Source of the DNA: an uncultured Gemmatimonadota bacterium | Lineage (GTDB): Bacteria > Gemmatimonadota > Gemmatimonadetes > Gemmatimonadales > Gemmatimonadaceae | Direction: 5' to 3' | Assembly: GCA_902826615.1 (NCBI GenBank) | Contig: CADEFN010000001.1 | Span: forward strand, 248,001-312,000 | Length of the DNA: 64,000 nt | In this document: positions 45,048 to 54,719 of the stretch, piece by piece | Position numbering within the stretch: the first letter of the stretch is position 1 | Layout: the number at the start of each line of letters is the position of its first letter | The notes under the pieces: generated by a model | Database searches by the model: none | What the model saw: the letters and a program-made list of their open reading frames with translations, nothing else | What the model was told of the DNA's origin: nothing | Program-made: the position numbers and the translations under genes

Positions 45048-47387
45048 ATGCACAGTGGACGCATGGTATTGAGGCTGGGCTGGGCCGCGATGGTTGCCGT
45101 ACTGACAGCATGCGGGGAGGCGCCGCAAGCGCCGAGCGACAACACCGAACTTCGGGTGCCCACCGTGGTCCGAACGACAGTCCCCGCGCTCTGCGAAAAG
45201 AACTGGCTTTACGCCGAGGATGGGACATGGGGCGATACGTACCAATGGCTCCCCTCCGGCGCTCCCGGGCCGACCGATGAAGTCTGCATTTCGGGTCCCG
45301 GCACCTACACCATCGAACTCGACGGCTCGTTTCTGGCCGACAGCATCTACATCGGCCCTGGGGTGAACCTCACTTTGCGCCCCGCCACACCCGGTATCGG
45401 CTACGTCCTCGGTGTCATGGAAGAAGTTGTCGTGCCTCCGGGGGCTTCACTCACGCTGACAGACGACTTCTTCCTGTCGGCGCGCGACATCATCAACGAT
45501 GGCTCGCTGGTGGTCGTGGACAGCAGCACCATCCAGGCAAATGGTGTCTTCGAGAACCGCGGGTACCTCGAGCTGGAGAGTGCACCAAACACCATCGTGA
45601 GTGACTTCCGTAACTCAGGGGACTTGCTGATTGCCGAAGACCTGACGATCTCGCTCCGGGAGAGCTGGGAGTTTGTGGCGGGACGAGTGCTTGGACCCGG
45701 AAAGCTGCGGCTGAAAACGTACAGCAACTACACACCGGCAGTCATCTGGTCGGGAGGACAACTGGGCTTGCGCGGCGCCAGCAGCAATGCCGCGTCGGTC
45801 ACGCTGGAGCACGTCAACCTTACCCTTGCCAATACGGGCCTGGGTGGTGCGATCGACATGGAAGTCGACCATGACACCCTGTTCGGCGACCTTGGCGCCA
45901 ATGTCGATGTGAAGCTGATCGCCGATGGCTATCAGATGCAGGTGACGTTGCTCCCAAACAGTGGGACGGTGTACTCAAACTTTGGCGTGCTGCAGGCGAC
46001 TTTGCATCCCAACGAGACCGACGAAGGGTTGCGCCTGATCGCGCCGAACACACTCGACAACCGCGGCGAACTCAGGGGCATGGACGGCGTGCTCGATATT
46101 GACGCGGCACAGTTCCTCAATCAGGGTCGCCTGGTGGTGGACGACACACTGGTACTCGGCGCTTTTCGGCCAATGGCAACCACCAATCGCGGATCCATGG
46201 AGGTCAGGCCTGGCGCAGTCGCGGAACTGCGTGACGGAGTGTTCACGGCGGAGCCCGCAGGGAGCCAGACGGGGCGGTTGCGCCTGACCGGTGGCACCCT
46301 CACGGGCAGCGGGCGTGTAGGTGACGTACGGGTCGATGGCGGCTTCGTCTCCCCGGGACCGGGGATCCGCACCCTGACCTTCGATCGCCTGACACTCGGC
46401 CCGGCCGCCACGGTGAAGCTGGAGGCCAGTGGACTCTCGACCTTCGACCGCCTGCGTGTCGATGGTGAAGCGCGATACGGCGGTCATCTCGAGATCCAGT
46501 CGGTTGGCAGCTTCACCTCGCTCGCGGGCAGCTGTGGACAGGTGCTCCCCATGTTCACCGACCGCAATTCACAGACGGGGTATGCGCCAGGAGCATTCCA
46601 GACCTTCGCCCAGGTACCTGCAGCGCTCGGGCGTTTCTGGCGAGCACACTACGGGCGAGACTCGGTGTTTGTCGTCGGCTACGATCCCACGGCGTGGGTG
46701 ACCGCCACGTCTCCATCTGGAGCACTCGCCGAGGGAGGGCCCTCGCGCCACGGCCAGTTCTGTCTCAACGTGCCCGTGACCGGCGCCGACGTCACCGCGC
46801 AGCTCACCGCAGCGCGCGCCCAGTTCACACTCGCATCGACTGCGCTCACGTTCACGTCGGCCAACTTTGCGCTGCCGCAACCGGTGCAGTACACGGCGGT
46901 GGACGATGGCGCCAGCGAGGGACCGCATGGAGACACGCTGCGTGTCACCTTGCAGCGTTCCGGGTTACCCTATGGCGGGACAATGCCCAAACCGGTGTTT
47001 GCCATCACCGACAATGATCCCGCCGTAGACCTGGCAGTGAGCATGGTGTCAGCCAACAATCCCGTGCTGGCAGGTCAGACGATCGAGCGCCGTTTTCGGG
47101 TGACGAACGTCGGACCCGGGGCTTCGACGGGCTCCACCTTCTCCATTCCCGCACTGACCGGGGTGACCTTTCTTGCGAACTCGACCGGTGCGTCGTGCGC
47201 GATGAATGGGAGCGCGTTGCAATGCGCTGTTGGTGCTCTGGCCTCAGGAGCGCAGTATGAGTTTGTCGTGCTCTTTACGGCACCTGCGGCGACTGGCAGC
47301 TACAACAACACGCTCCGCGTCCGCGGCAATGACTGGGACAACGTGGCATCAAACGACAGCGCGTTGTGGACACTCATTGTGAACTGA
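45048..47387 (+). CDS. Large lipoprotein with beta-helix, Calx-beta and CARDB/DUF11-like regions
   Basis: The 779-residue protein starts at ATG 45048 and has lipobox LTAC. Residues about 60-500 show short repeated strands (LSGxxxNxG, FRNSGDLLIAEDLTI, TLDNRGELRGMDGVLDI) that suggest a right-handed beta-helix. Then comes FTSANFALPQPVQYTAVDDGASEG, a Calx-beta motif, and DLAVSMVSANNPVLAGQTIERRFRVTNVGPGASTG, a DUF11/CARDB-like domain. It is likely a surface adhesin or enzyme scaffold. The start was chosen for the signal; an upstream TTG gives no signal peptide. Confidence 0.6.
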   Translation: MHSGRMVLRLGWAAMVAVLTACGEAPQAPSDNTELRVPTVVRTTVPALCEKNWLYAEDGTWGDTYQWLPSGAPGPTDEVCISGPGTYTIELDGSFLADSIYIGPGVNLTLRPATPGIGYVLGVMEEVVVPPGASLTLTDDFFLSARDIINDGSLVVVDSSTIQANGVFENRGYLELESAPNTIVSDFRNSGDLLIAEDLTISLRESWEFVAGRVLGPGKLRLKTYSNYTPAVIWSGGQLGLRGASSNAASVTLEHVNLTLANTGLGGAIDMEVDHDTLFGDLGANVDVKLIADGYQMQVTLLPNSGTVYSNFGVLQATLHPNETDEGLRLIAPNTLDNRGELRGMDGVLDIDAAQFLNQGRLVVDDTLVLGAFRPMATTNRGSMEVRPGAVAELRDGVFTAEPAGSQTGRLRLTGGTLTGSGRVGDVRVDGGFVSPGPGIRTLTFDRLTLGPAATVKLEASGLSTFDRLRVDGEARYGGHLEIQSVGSFTSLAGSCGQVLPMFTDRNSQTGYAPGAFQTFAQVPAALGRFWRAHYGRDSVFVVGYDPTAWVTATSPSGALAEGGPSRHGQFCLNVPVTGADVTAQLTAARAQFTLASTALTFTSANFALPQPVQYTAVDDGASEGPHGDTLRVTLQRSGLPYGGTMPKPVFAITDNDPAVDLAVSMVSANNPVLAGQTIERRFRVTNVGPGASTGSTFSIPALTGVTFLANSTGASCAMNGSALQCAVGALASGAQYEFVVLFTAPAATGSYNNTLRVRGNDWDNVASNDSALWTLIVN

Positions 47388-47406
47388 CAGCGTCCGCGAG
47401 TGGACC

Positions 47407-47440
47407 CCGCCGCACCATGCCACAGTCTCAGGTGCGGCGG
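47407..47440. repeat. Inverted repeat at convergent gene ends
   Basis: CCGCCGCACC (47407-47416) and GGTGCGGCGG (47431-47440) form a perfect 10-bp stem around a 14-nt loop. It covers the end of the large lipoprotein transcript and of the his operon. No U-run follows on either strand, so intrinsic termination is doubtful. Confidence 0.5.
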
Positions 47441-48021
47441 TCTCCGAGGGTTCGCTGCACCTCGCGCCACGTCACCCCCAGCGCGCTCAACGCCACCATC
47501 GCGTGGTACATCAGATCCGCAGCTTCTTCGGTGGCTCGCACCGCGTCACCATCCGCGCACGCCACCGCCAGCTCCGACGCCTCTTCGCCCAGCTTTTTCA
47601 GTCGCAGGTTGCGGTTCTCCAGCAACTTCTGCGTGTAGCTCTTCTCGGTGGCGTCTGCTGCGCTGGCCTTGCGGGCCTCAATCACCTGCTGGAGCACACC
47701 TGACACATCTCCCGCCGCTCCGGGGTCACCAAAACATGACGTCGTGCCGGTGTGGCAGGCAGGTCCCGCAGGAATTACCCGTGCGAGCACGGCGTCGCCG
47801 TCGCAGTCCGGCGTCAAACTCACCACACGCTGCACATTCCCGCTGGTCGCGCCCTTGTGCCACAAGCCGCGGGTGCGAGAGTGATAGTGCATCTCACCAG
47901 TACTGATGGTGCGCTCGATTGCTTCCCGGTCCGCCCGTGCCACCATGAGCACCGCGCCGGTGCGGTGATCCTGGCATACGACGGTGACGAAGCCGCCTTG
48001 TTTGTCGAAGTCGAGGTTCAT
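47428..48021 (-). CDS. hisIE: Bifunctional phosphoribosyl-AMP cyclohydrolase/phosphoribosyl-ATP pyrophosphatase
   Basis: This 197-residue fusion has the HisI domain first (DKQGGFVTVVCQD, SRTRGLWHKGATSGN, DCDGDAVLARVIPAGPACHTGTTSCF with the zinc cysteines) and the HisE domain second (RLKKLGEEASELAVACADGDAVRATEEAADLMYH). It performs steps 2 and 3 of histidine synthesis. It is the last gene of the operon, with a 57-bp gap to hisN. Confidence 0.92.
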   Translation of the reverse strand: MNLDFDKQGGFVTVVCQDHRTGAVLMVARADREAIERTISTGEMHYHSRTRGLWHKGATSGNVQRVVSLTPDCDGDAVLARVIPAGPACHTGTTSCFGDPGAAGDVSGVLQQVIEARKASAADATEKSYTQKLLENRNLRLKKLGEEASELAVACADGDAVRATEEAADLMYHAMVALSALGVTWREVQRTLGDRRT

Positions 48022-48028
48022 AAGAGCG

Positions 48029-48065
48029 GAAGCACGAGAGTCACGGGAAGCACGAGAAGCACGGA
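48029..48065. repeat. Short direct repeat GAAGCACGRG in the hisN-hisIE gap
   Basis: GAAGCACGAG occurs at 48029-48038 and 48047-48056, and a third copy with G for A at 48056-48065. This is the only untranslated gap of notable size in the operon, whose other genes overlap. Function is unknown; the spacer may be a small repeat element. Confidence 0.35.
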
Positions 48066-48078
48066 CACGGGGCGCTGG

Positions 48079-48852
48079 CTATCCTGCGGCCCGGTACAGC
48101 AGGCGGCGCACCGAGTTTGCGAGCGCGGTATTTGTGGCGATGCCGTCGCCCCCATCCACGGCTCCGCCGCCACGCCAGTCGGTGTACACACCCCCGGCCT
48201 CCGTAATAATCGGGATCAACGCGGCCGCGTCCCACGGACTGAGCTTGTCATCCACCATCACCTCGGCGCGCCCGGTGGCTACCAATACATAGCCGTAACA
48301 GTCTCCCCAGGTCCGCGCGACGGCTGCCTGACGAGCCAGTGCGGCCCATCGCGGCGCGCGCTCGGGGTTGTAGCGAAAGGTGTCGTCGGTCGTGAGGAGC
48401 GTGGCTTCCTCCAACCGGGCAATGCTGGACACCTGGCATCGCACGCCGTTCAACCAGCACCCTTCACCCACCGCCGCCGTCACCAGCTCTTCTACCGCCG
48501 GACAATAGATCGCGCCGGCGAGCACCGTGTCGCCCTCGGCCACACCAATCATCGACCCCCACAGCGGTACGCCACGCACAAAGGTCTTGGTGCCGTCAAT
48601 GGGGTCGATAAACCAGCGACGCCCCTTCCCCGCCGTGTATCCGAACTCTTCGCCCAGCACCTCATCCCCGGGAAAGTGCCGCGCAATCCACCCGCGCGCG
48701 GCCTGCTCTGCCTCGCGATCGGCAATGGTCACGGGACTTCCATCACCCTTGGACTCAACCGACACGCCACGCCGATAGTACGACAGGGCAATGTCACCGG
48801 CCACACGCGCGGCATCGTGCACGGCCTGCAGCAAGAGAGCGTTTGACGTCAT
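48079..48852 (-). CDS. hisN: Histidinol-phosphatase, inositol-monophosphatase type
   Basis: The 257-residue protein belongs to the IMPase superfamily: [24 protein letters not shown] with the metal aspartates, and the [40 protein letters not shown] block. In the his operon this enzyme is the histidinol-phosphate phosphatase. It overlaps hisF by four bases. The operon HisB has only the dehydratase, so this gene is needed to complete the pathway. Confidence 0.88.
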   Translation of the reverse strand: MTSNALLLQAVHDAARVAGDIALSYYRRGVSVESKGDGSPVTIADREAEQAARGWIARHFPGDEVLGEEFGYTAGKGRRWFIDPIDGTKTFVRGVPLWGSMIGVAEGDTVLAGAIYCPAVEELVTAAVGEGCWLNGVRCQVSSIARLEEATLLTTDDTFRYNPERAPRWAALARQAAVARTWGDCYGYVLVATGRAEVMVDDKLSPWDAAALIPIITEAGGVYTDWRGGGAVDGGDGIATNTALANSVRRLLYRAAG

Positions 48853-49610
48853 GCGGCACTCCTCACGGGAATACCCCGGGCACGCATGGCGTGCTTGAGC
48901 GCACCCACGGTCGTCACGCCGTCATGCAGGATACCCGCCACCAGGGCCGCCGATGCACCCGCGGTGTGCAGCACATCGCACACATGGTCCGCATTCCCCG
49001 CCCCACCGCTCGCGACCACCGGGATCGACACGGCACTGCTCACCGCGCGGGTGAAGGCCACGTCGTACCCGTTACGTGCGCCATCGCGATCGATACTCGT
49101 CAGCAGGATTTCCCCGGCGCCGCGGCGCTCACATTCACGGGCCCACTCCACGGCGTCGAGGGCCGTCGCCTCGCGGCCGCCCTTCACATACACGCGCCAC
49201 TTTTCGCCGTCCCATTTGCCATCGATGCTCGCCACCACGCACTGCGCACCATACCGGTCGGCGCACTGCGTGAGCACCTCGGGCCGGCTGACGGCGGCAG
49301 AGTTGAGACTCACCTTGTCTGCTCCGGCTCGCAGCGCCTCGCCCACATCGTCAACACTGCGTACGCCACCACCCACGGTGAGCGGAATGAAGAGCCGCTC
49401 CGCAGTGCGTCGCACGAGGTCGAACAGGGTGCCGCGCCCATCATGCGACGCCGAGATGTCCAGGAAGACCAATTCATCAGCGCCCTCGGCCTCGTAACGC
49501 ACCGCAAGCTCCACTGGGTCGCCTACATCGCGCAAGCCGACAAAGTTGGTCCCCTTCACCACGCGACCATCCTTCACATCGAGGCATACGATCAGTCGTT
49601 TGCGCAGCAT
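48849..49610 (-). CDS. hisF: Imidazole glycerol phosphate synthase, cyclase subunit
   Basis: The 253-residue TIM barrel has [15 protein letters not shown] at the start, [40 protein letters not shown] and [13 protein letters not shown]. The catalytic aspartates (Asp11-type and Asp130-type) are visible in CLDVKDG and SIDRDG. It joins ammonia from HisH to PRFAR, making IGP and AICAR. It overlaps hisB by one base. Confidence 0.95.
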   Translation of the reverse strand: MLRKRLIVCLDVKDGRVVKGTNFVGLRDVGDPVELAVRYEAEGADELVFLDISASHDGRGTLFDLVRRTAERLFIPLTVGGGVRSVDDVGEALRAGADKVSLNSAAVSRPEVLTQCADRYGAQCVVASIDGKWDGEKWRVYVKGGREATALDAVEWARECERRGAGEILLTSIDRDGARNGYDVAFTRAVSSAVSIPVVASGGAGNADHVCDVLHTAGASAALVAGILHDGVTTVGALKHAMRARGIPVRSAA

Positions 49611-50152
49611 CAGGTCGAGCCTTCACGACGCCATGCCACACTGCCCTTGGTGGAAAACACCGCACCGCTGTCCTTGAGCGCGTCGCGAACGCAGAGGCCC
49701 ATCGCCTTGAACGCCGCCTCCACGATGTGGTGGCGGTCGCTCCCGCGCCGGACGACGATGTGCAGCGTACACTGGGCATTGTCCGCGAACGAACGCATCC
49801 AGTGATCGTAGAGTGAGCTGGGAATCGGCCCCTCGTAAAAGGGGCGCCCACCGAGGTCGAGGGCGACTTCCACGAGCGCCTCGTCCATGGGGATCACAGA
49901 ATGACCGTACCGCGCCGCGTGCGCCGGGACCACCTCCCGCACCGCTGCGCCTAACGTGATAGCCACATCCTCGATGAGGTGATGTTTCAGGTCACCTGTG
50001 GCCTGGACACGCAGCCCGACGCCCGCGTACCTGGCCCACGTCTCCAGCATGTGCGTGAGAAAGGGGACGGTGGTGGTTACTGCGACGGTGGAATCAGTGA
50101 GCGACAACTCCAGCTCGATCTGCGTTTCGCGCGTCTTGCGCTCCATTTTCAT
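49610..50152 (-). CDS. hisB: Imidazoleglycerol-phosphate dehydratase
   Basis: The 180-residue protein is the dehydratase domain only: [32 protein letters not shown], and [21 protein letters not shown] with metal-binding His/Asp. There is no phosphatase domain, in line with the separate HisN. The start at ATG 50152 overlaps hisA by four bases. It carries a CGTTAGGC copy as Leu-Gly. Confidence 0.93.
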   Translation of the reverse strand: MKMERKTRETQIELELSLTDSTVAVTTTVPFLTHMLETWARYAGVGLRVQATGDLKHHLIEDVAITLGAAVREVVPAHAARYGHSVIPMDEALVEVALDLGGRPFYEGPIPSSLYDHWMRSFADNAQCTLHIVVRRGSDRHHIVEAAFKAMGLCVRDALKDSGAVFSTKGSVAWRREGST

Positions 50153-50862
50153 TGGGCAAACTCCCCCGCGACGGCGCGCGGATCCACAGCTCCCGTGTAC
50201 AGCGCCATCCCGATCACGGCCCCGGCCACACCACGATCCTCGAGGGCCCACAGGTCACCCATCGACCCGACACCTCCGGCGGCAAACACGGGAAAGTCGG
50301 CGGCATCCACCACATCTTCCATCAGCGGGAGATCGACGCCAAGCATCTGCCCTTCCTTGTGCACGGCCGTCACCAGGAGCGCCGCCAGTGGAAGCACGTT
50401 GATCTCCTCCACCACATCGAGAATGGTGCGGTTGAGAGTGCGTTGCCATCCTTGCGTGGTGATCTTCCGCTCGCGTACGTCGGCGGCAAGGATGATCTCA
50501 CCGGGGTTGGCATGCGCAATCTCCGCCAGCCAGTCGAGGTCTTCCAGCGCGCGCGTGCCGACAATGGCGTATCGCGCTCCGGCGTCGAGCATGTCTTCCA
50601 CGGCGTCGGTGGCGCGTAGTCCCCCGCCCACCTGCACCTCAGCCGTCTGCTCGTCGAGAATGCGGCGTACCATCGATGCGTTCGCGCCCTTCTTCATGGC
50701 GGCGTCGAGGTCCACTACGTGCAGGCGTGCAAAACCCTGCTCTGCCCAATGACGCGCTGCAGCCACGGGGTCCTCCCAGCGCACTTTCTCGGTCGCATAG
50801 GATCCACCGACCAGCTGCACACATGCGCCGTCGCGCAGGTCAATCGCGGGAATCGCAATCAT
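50149..50862 (-). CDS. hisA: ProFAR isomerase HisA
   Basis: The 237-residue TIM barrel starts AIPAIDLRDGACVQLVGG and contains VQVGGGLRATDAVEDMLDAGA, ILAADVRERKITTQGW and VFAAGGVGSMGDL. It isomerises ProFAR to PRFAR by an Amadori rearrangement. It sits between hisH and hisB with ATGA overlaps both sides. Conserved aspartates (Asp9-type and Asp127-type) are present. Confidence 0.92.
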   Translation of the reverse strand: MIAIPAIDLRDGACVQLVGGSYATEKVRWEDPVAAARHWAEQGFARLHVVDLDAAMKKGANASMVRRILDEQTAEVQVGGGLRATDAVEDMLDAGARYAIVGTRALEDLDWLAEIAHANPGEIILAADVRERKITTQGWQRTLNRTILDVVEEINVLPLAALLVTAVHKEGQMLGVDLPLMEDVVDAADFPVFAAGGVGSMGDLWALEDRGVAGAVIGMALYTGAVDPRAVAGEFAQ

Positions 50863-51452
50863 CGCGCTGCCTCCTCCAGAAAAGCCCTGATGAAACGCAC
50901 CCCGGGCGCCGACGACTTCTCGGGGTGGAATTGCACGCCTACCGTATTGCCGTGGCGCACAATCGCGGGAAAGCGGTCGCCTTCGTGTTCACTCCACGCC
51001 TGCACCACACCGGCCTCAGCGCGGCAAACGTAGGAGTGGGCGTAGTAGACCTCGCGCAAATCACTCTCCTGGGCGAGATCCTCAACAGATTCGTCGAGGG
51101 AGTTCCATCCGATCTGCGGGACCGAGTGCGCGCTGAGTCGTGTCACGCGTCCGCTGAACACACCAAGCCCCGCCCCCGGGCCTTCGTCGCTGCTCTCGAA
51201 GAGCAACTGCATCCCCAGGCAGATGCCTAACGTCGGGAGTCCGGCGGCAATGTGCTCCGCCAGCAATGTTCGTTCGCGGGCAAAGTGTTCGGCCGCCGGC
51301 TCCCACGCACCCACACCCGGCAGAATGAGGGCCTGCGCATGAATTGCGGCGATGGGGTCACTGGTCACGACGGGCGTTGCACCGGCCGCCACCACCGCCT
51401 TGGTGAGGGAGTGGAGGTTGCCCACCCGATAATCGAAAATGCTCACCTGCAC
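50859..51452 (-). CDS. hisH: Imidazole glycerol phosphate synthase, glutaminase subunit
   Basis: The class I amidotransferase carries LILPGVGAW, the nucleophile loop CLGMQLLF and the His-Glu pair GVQFHPEKS. It supplies ammonia to HisF. A GTG at 51452 is preferred over GTG 51461 because AGGAG then lies ten bases upstream; the two differ by three residues. It overlaps hisC by 10 bases and hisA by four. Confidence 0.9.
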   Translation of the reverse strand: MQVSIFDYRVGNLHSLTKAVVAAGATPVVTSDPIAAIHAQALILPGVGAWEPAAEHFARERTLLAEHIAAGLPTLGICLGMQLLFESSDEGPGAGLGVFSGRVTRLSAHSVPQIGWNSLDESVEDLAQESDLREVYYAHSYVCRAEAGVVQAWSEHEGDRFPAIVRHGNTVGVQFHPEKSSAPGVRFIRAFLEEAAR

Positions 51453-52492
51453 GGCGCACACTCCTGCAGCGACGCCAGCACACGTGGCATGTCGTAAGGC
51501 AAGCCCACGCTGATACGTAGCGCGTCACCAAGGCCCGGCAGTGCCTCAAAGTGCCTGACGAGTATCCCCTTCTCGCGGAGCGCTGCACCAACAGACGCCG
51601 CACCGGGGATTGGCACAAGGACAAAGTTCGCCGCCGACGGAAGGGTGGTATATCCGGCAGCATGCAGACCGCCCACAAAGCGATCGCGTGTTGCGCACAC
51701 CTCCGCCACCTTGTCCTGGATCCATGGCAGGTCGTGCTGCAGCGCCACAAGCGCCACCTGCTCCGAGAGGGCCGGCACCGCGTAGGGGCCGCGAGCCTTC
51801 TCGAGTTCAGCAATGAGCGCGCGTTCACCCACAGCAAAACCCAGCCTGATGCCGGCCAGCCCGAAGGCCTTGGACATCGTACGCAACACCAGCATTCCAT
51901 CGCGCCCTGGCGCCTTGGCGGCGAGGTTGCTGCCGGCAAACTCGGCGTAGGCCTCGTCGACCATCACCAGACCGCGTGCCTCGTCTATCACCTTATCCAG
52001 TGTCGCGCGCTGAACCGGGGTGCCGGTGGGGTTGTTCGGTGCGCAGAGGTAGATGATGTCGGCCTCAGACGCCAGCAGCGCATCGGCGTCGGCGTCGTAC
52101 GATGCCGTGAGTCCCACCGGCACGACGCGCAGTGAGTTGGTGATGGCAAAGACCCGTGTCATCACGAACGTGGGATGCATGTGGGCAACCAGGGCACCCG
52201 GGCTGCCTAACGCGCGGAAGGTGCTGCTGAGAATTTCGTCTGAGCCGGCGCCCACCATGATCTCGTCTGGCGCCACACCGATGTACGCCGCCAGCGCGTC
52301 GCGCAGCGGGCGCGAGTACGTGGTCGGGTACCGCGAGAGGTTCACACCCGGTGCGCCAGCAAGAAAGTCGCGCACCGCGGGTGGTGTGCCGTAGGGCGAC
52401 GTGTTGTCCGCCAGCTCCAGGCTGAAGCGGGCGGCATCCACGTCATAGGCGCGAATGTCGCGATACACATCACGCAGCGGCACACGCGTCAT
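51443..52492 (-). CDS. hisC: Histidinol-phosphate aminotransferase
   Basis: The 349-residue fold-type I PLP enzyme has LADNTSPYGTPPAVRDF, NNPTGTPV, MVDEAYAEFAG and the PLP-lysine motif RTMSKAFGLAGIRLG. It turns imidazole acetol phosphate into histidinol phosphate. Overlaps hisD by four bases. It has one GCCTAACG (as Leu-Gly). Confidence 0.93.
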   Translation of the reverse strand: MTRVPLRDVYRDIRAYDVDAARFSLELADNTSPYGTPPAVRDFLAGAPGVNLSRYPTTYSRPLRDALAAYIGVAPDEIMVGAGSDEILSSTFRALGSPGALVAHMHPTFVMTRVFAITNSLRVVPVGLTASYDADADALLASEADIIYLCAPNNPTGTPVQRATLDKVIDEARGLVMVDEAYAEFAGSNLAAKAPGRDGMLVLRTMSKAFGLAGIRLGFAVGERALIAELEKARGPYAVPALSEQVALVALQHDLPWIQDKVAEVCATRDRFVGGLHAAGYTTLPSAANFVLVPIPGAASVGAALREKGILVRHFEALPGLGDALRISVGLPYDMPRVLASLQECAPCR

Positions 52493-53793
52493 GCGGGCGT
52501 CCCAAAGCCGCGGGCACTCCGCGCATGACCGTCCAGCCCCTCGGCGTCCGCAAAGATGCCCACATCTTCGGCCAGACGCGCGGCTGCCTCGGGACTCACC
52601 CGCTGCCAGGTGGTCCAGCGAATGAAGTCCTGTGTGGAAAGCCCCGAGTACGACCGGGCGAGCCCGTTGGTGGGGAGCACATGGTTGGCTCCCGTCATGT
52701 AGTCGCCAAAGGCCACCGACGTGGTTGTGCCAAGAAAGACCGTGCCGGCATGCCGGATGGTGGCGGCCAGTGCTTCGGCGTCCCGAGTGGCAATAAGCAG
52801 GTGTTCCGGCGCATAGGCGGTGGCCAATGCCGCCGCCTGTTCGCGCGAGCTGGCCACGAGCACACCACCCTGTCGTTCCAGCGCCCGTCGTACAATGGAC
52901 GCCCGTTTGGTGGCCGCCGCCTGCGCCATCAGCGACGTCTCGATGCGGTCCGCCAGTTCGCCGCCTAACGCCACCGTCACCACACAGGCCAGTTCATCAT
53001 GTTCAGCCTGGGCCACCATCTCCCGCGCGATCGCCGAGGGGTCGGCGCTGTCGTCGGCAATCACCAGCAGCTCCGACGGGCCGGCCGGTGAGTCGATGGC
53101 CACGGCACTCGACACCATCACCTTGGCCGCGGTGACATAGGTGTTCCCCGGTCCCACGATGCGGTCGACACGAGGCACGGTGTCGGTGCCATAGGCCATG
53201 GCAGCCACGGCACCGGCCCCACCAATCGCAAACACCCGATCCACGCCGGCAATGGCACACGCCGCCAGCACGCCGGCCGACGGTTTGCCTGTGCTGTCGG
53301 GCGGGGAGCAGACAATCACTTCACCGACCCCGGCCACCCGGGCGGGGATCGCTCCCATGAGCACGGAGCTGGGGTACGCGGCCTTGCCACCCGGTGCATA
53401 GACACCAACCCTGCCTAACGGCTCGGGACGGCGCCTGATGATGATCCCGGGCTCGGGTTCCACTTCGACGGCGGTCTGAATCCCCGCCTTGTGGACCGAC
53501 TCGATATTGCGCGCGGCCCGCTCGAGGGCGGCGCGCAACGCCGGGTCAACCGCCGCGAGGGCGGCGGCAATGGCCGGTTTGGGGACCTCGATGTGCGTGA
53601 TCCGCACATTGTCGTACTCACGTGCCAGCGACTTGAGCGCCGTATCTCCCTCGCGGCGCACCAGGTCGATGATGGCCGCCACGGTGTCACGCAGCAAATC
53701 GTCATCATCGGGGGTGCGGTCCAGCAGGTCGCGGCGGTCGGCCTCGGCCATATCGCTCAATTGCCCACGGAAACGCAGCGTCAGCACACTCAC
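52489..53793 (-). CDS. hisD: Histidinol dehydrogenase
   Basis: The 434-residue zinc enzyme has GPGNTYVTAAKVMVSS, the PAGPSELLVIADD segment, MVAQAEHDELA with zinc ligands, YAPEHLLIAT and MTGANHVLPTNGLARSYSG. It oxidises histidinol to histidine in two NAD-dependent steps. Two CGTTAGGC copies encode Leu-Gly here. Overlaps hisG by four bases. Confidence 0.95.
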   Translation of the reverse strand: MSVLTLRFRGQLSDMAEADRRDLLDRTPDDDDLLRDTVAAIIDLVRREGDTALKSLAREYDNVRITHIEVPKPAIAAALAAVDPALRAALERAARNIESVHKAGIQTAVEVEPEPGIIIRRRPEPLGRVGVYAPGGKAAYPSSVLMGAIPARVAGVGEVIVCSPPDSTGKPSAGVLAACAIAGVDRVFAIGGAGAVAAMAYGTDTVPRVDRIVGPGNTYVTAAKVMVSSAVAIDSPAGPSELLVIADDSADPSAIAREMVAQAEHDELACVVTVALGGELADRIETSLMAQAAATKRASIVRRALERQGGVLVASSREQAAALATAYAPEHLLIATRDAEALAATIRHAGTVFLGTTTSVAFGDYMTGANHVLPTNGLARSYSGLSTQDFIRWTTWQRVSPEAAARLAEDVGIFADAEGLDGHARSARGFGTPA

Positions 53794-54644
53794 GGCATCA
53801 ACCTCTCGATTCGGGTCACCAGGATTCCTTCGGCGCCTAACGCCTTGAGCGCGGCAATCGTGCGATAGATCGTGCTTGCCCCCACCACGGCGTGGACGGC
53901 GACATACGTACCACCATTGAGGATATCAATCACGGTCGGGCCATTGAGGCCCGGGAGTACCTCTCGCACGCGCTCCAGAGCAGCGCGTGGGACATTGGCC
54001 ATCAGGTAACGCTGTCCGCGAGCCCGCAGCACCGACTCGAGGGCCGTCACCAATTCGCGCACCGACGCATTTTCGGCTGCCAGTCCCGGTCGTGCGATGA
54101 GGTGTGCTGTCGACACGAGGATGGTTTCGAGCTCGCGCAGCCCGTTCACTTTGAGCGTCGAACCGGTCGACGTGAGGTCGACCACCACGTCGGCAATGCC
54201 AAGGTGCGGCGCCACTTCGGCCGCTCCGCTCACCGGCACCACCTCGACCGCGAGATTCCGTGATTTGAAGTGTTGAGCCGCCACCCGAGGGAATACCGTC
54301 GCCACGCGTGAGCCGGGCTTGAGATCGGCCACGCTGCGCACGTCGGCGTCGTCTCGAACGGCGACCACCAGGCGGCAGCGCCCGAATGTGAGGTCGATGA
54401 GACTTTCCAGTGTCCGGCCCGATTCCGACACCAGATCCAGCCCGGTCACCCCAAGATGCGCGGCACCGTCAGCCACGAACTCCGGGATGTCCTGGGCCCT
54501 CACAAAGATGGCCTGAAAGTCGTCGCCGAGCTGGGCTGTGAGCGCCCGGTCGCCGACCGACCTCAGTTCCAGACCTGCTTCGGCCAGGAGTTCTCGGGTC
54601 TCGTCGGCGAGTCGACCCTTGTTTGGTAAAGCTATGCGAATCAT
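53790..54644 (-). CDS. hisG: ATP phosphoribosyltransferase, long form
   Basis: This 284-residue enzyme starts RIALPNKGRLADET and contains the DLTSTGSTLK loop for phosphate binding and a C-terminal extension of about 80 residues, typical of long HisG, which does not need HisZ. It makes phosphoribosyl-ATP, the first and feedback-controlled step. ATG 54644 lies about 20 bases past an intrinsic terminator and has no clear Shine-Dalgarno. Confidence 0.92.
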   Translation of the reverse strand: MIRIALPNKGRLADETRELLAEAGLELRSVGDRALTAQLGDDFQAIFVRAQDIPEFVADGAAHLGVTGLDLVSESGRTLESLIDLTFGRCRLVVAVRDDADVRSVADLKPGSRVATVFPRVAAQHFKSRNLAVEVVPVSGAAEVAPHLGIADVVVDLTSTGSTLKVNGLRELETILVSTAHLIARPGLAAENASVRELVTALESVLRARGQRYLMANVPRAALERVREVLPGLNGPTVIDILNGGTYVAVHAVVGASTIYRTIAALKALGAEGILVTRIERLMP

Positions 54645-54655
54645 TGGTTTACGCT

Positions 54656-54688
54656 GAAAACAAAACGGCCCGTCGCAGTGACGGGCCG
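54656..54688 (-). terminator. his operon attenuator hairpin
   Basis: CGGCCCGTC-loop-GACGGGCCG is a perfect 9-bp stem with a 5-nt loop. On the minus strand it is followed by TTTTGTTTTC. It lies between the His-rich leader peptide and hisG, so it should end transcription when histidyl-tRNA is plentiful. Confidence 0.8.
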
Positions 54689-54719
54689 AGGCAGTGAAAG
54701 TCGGTACGCGCTGAACCCG

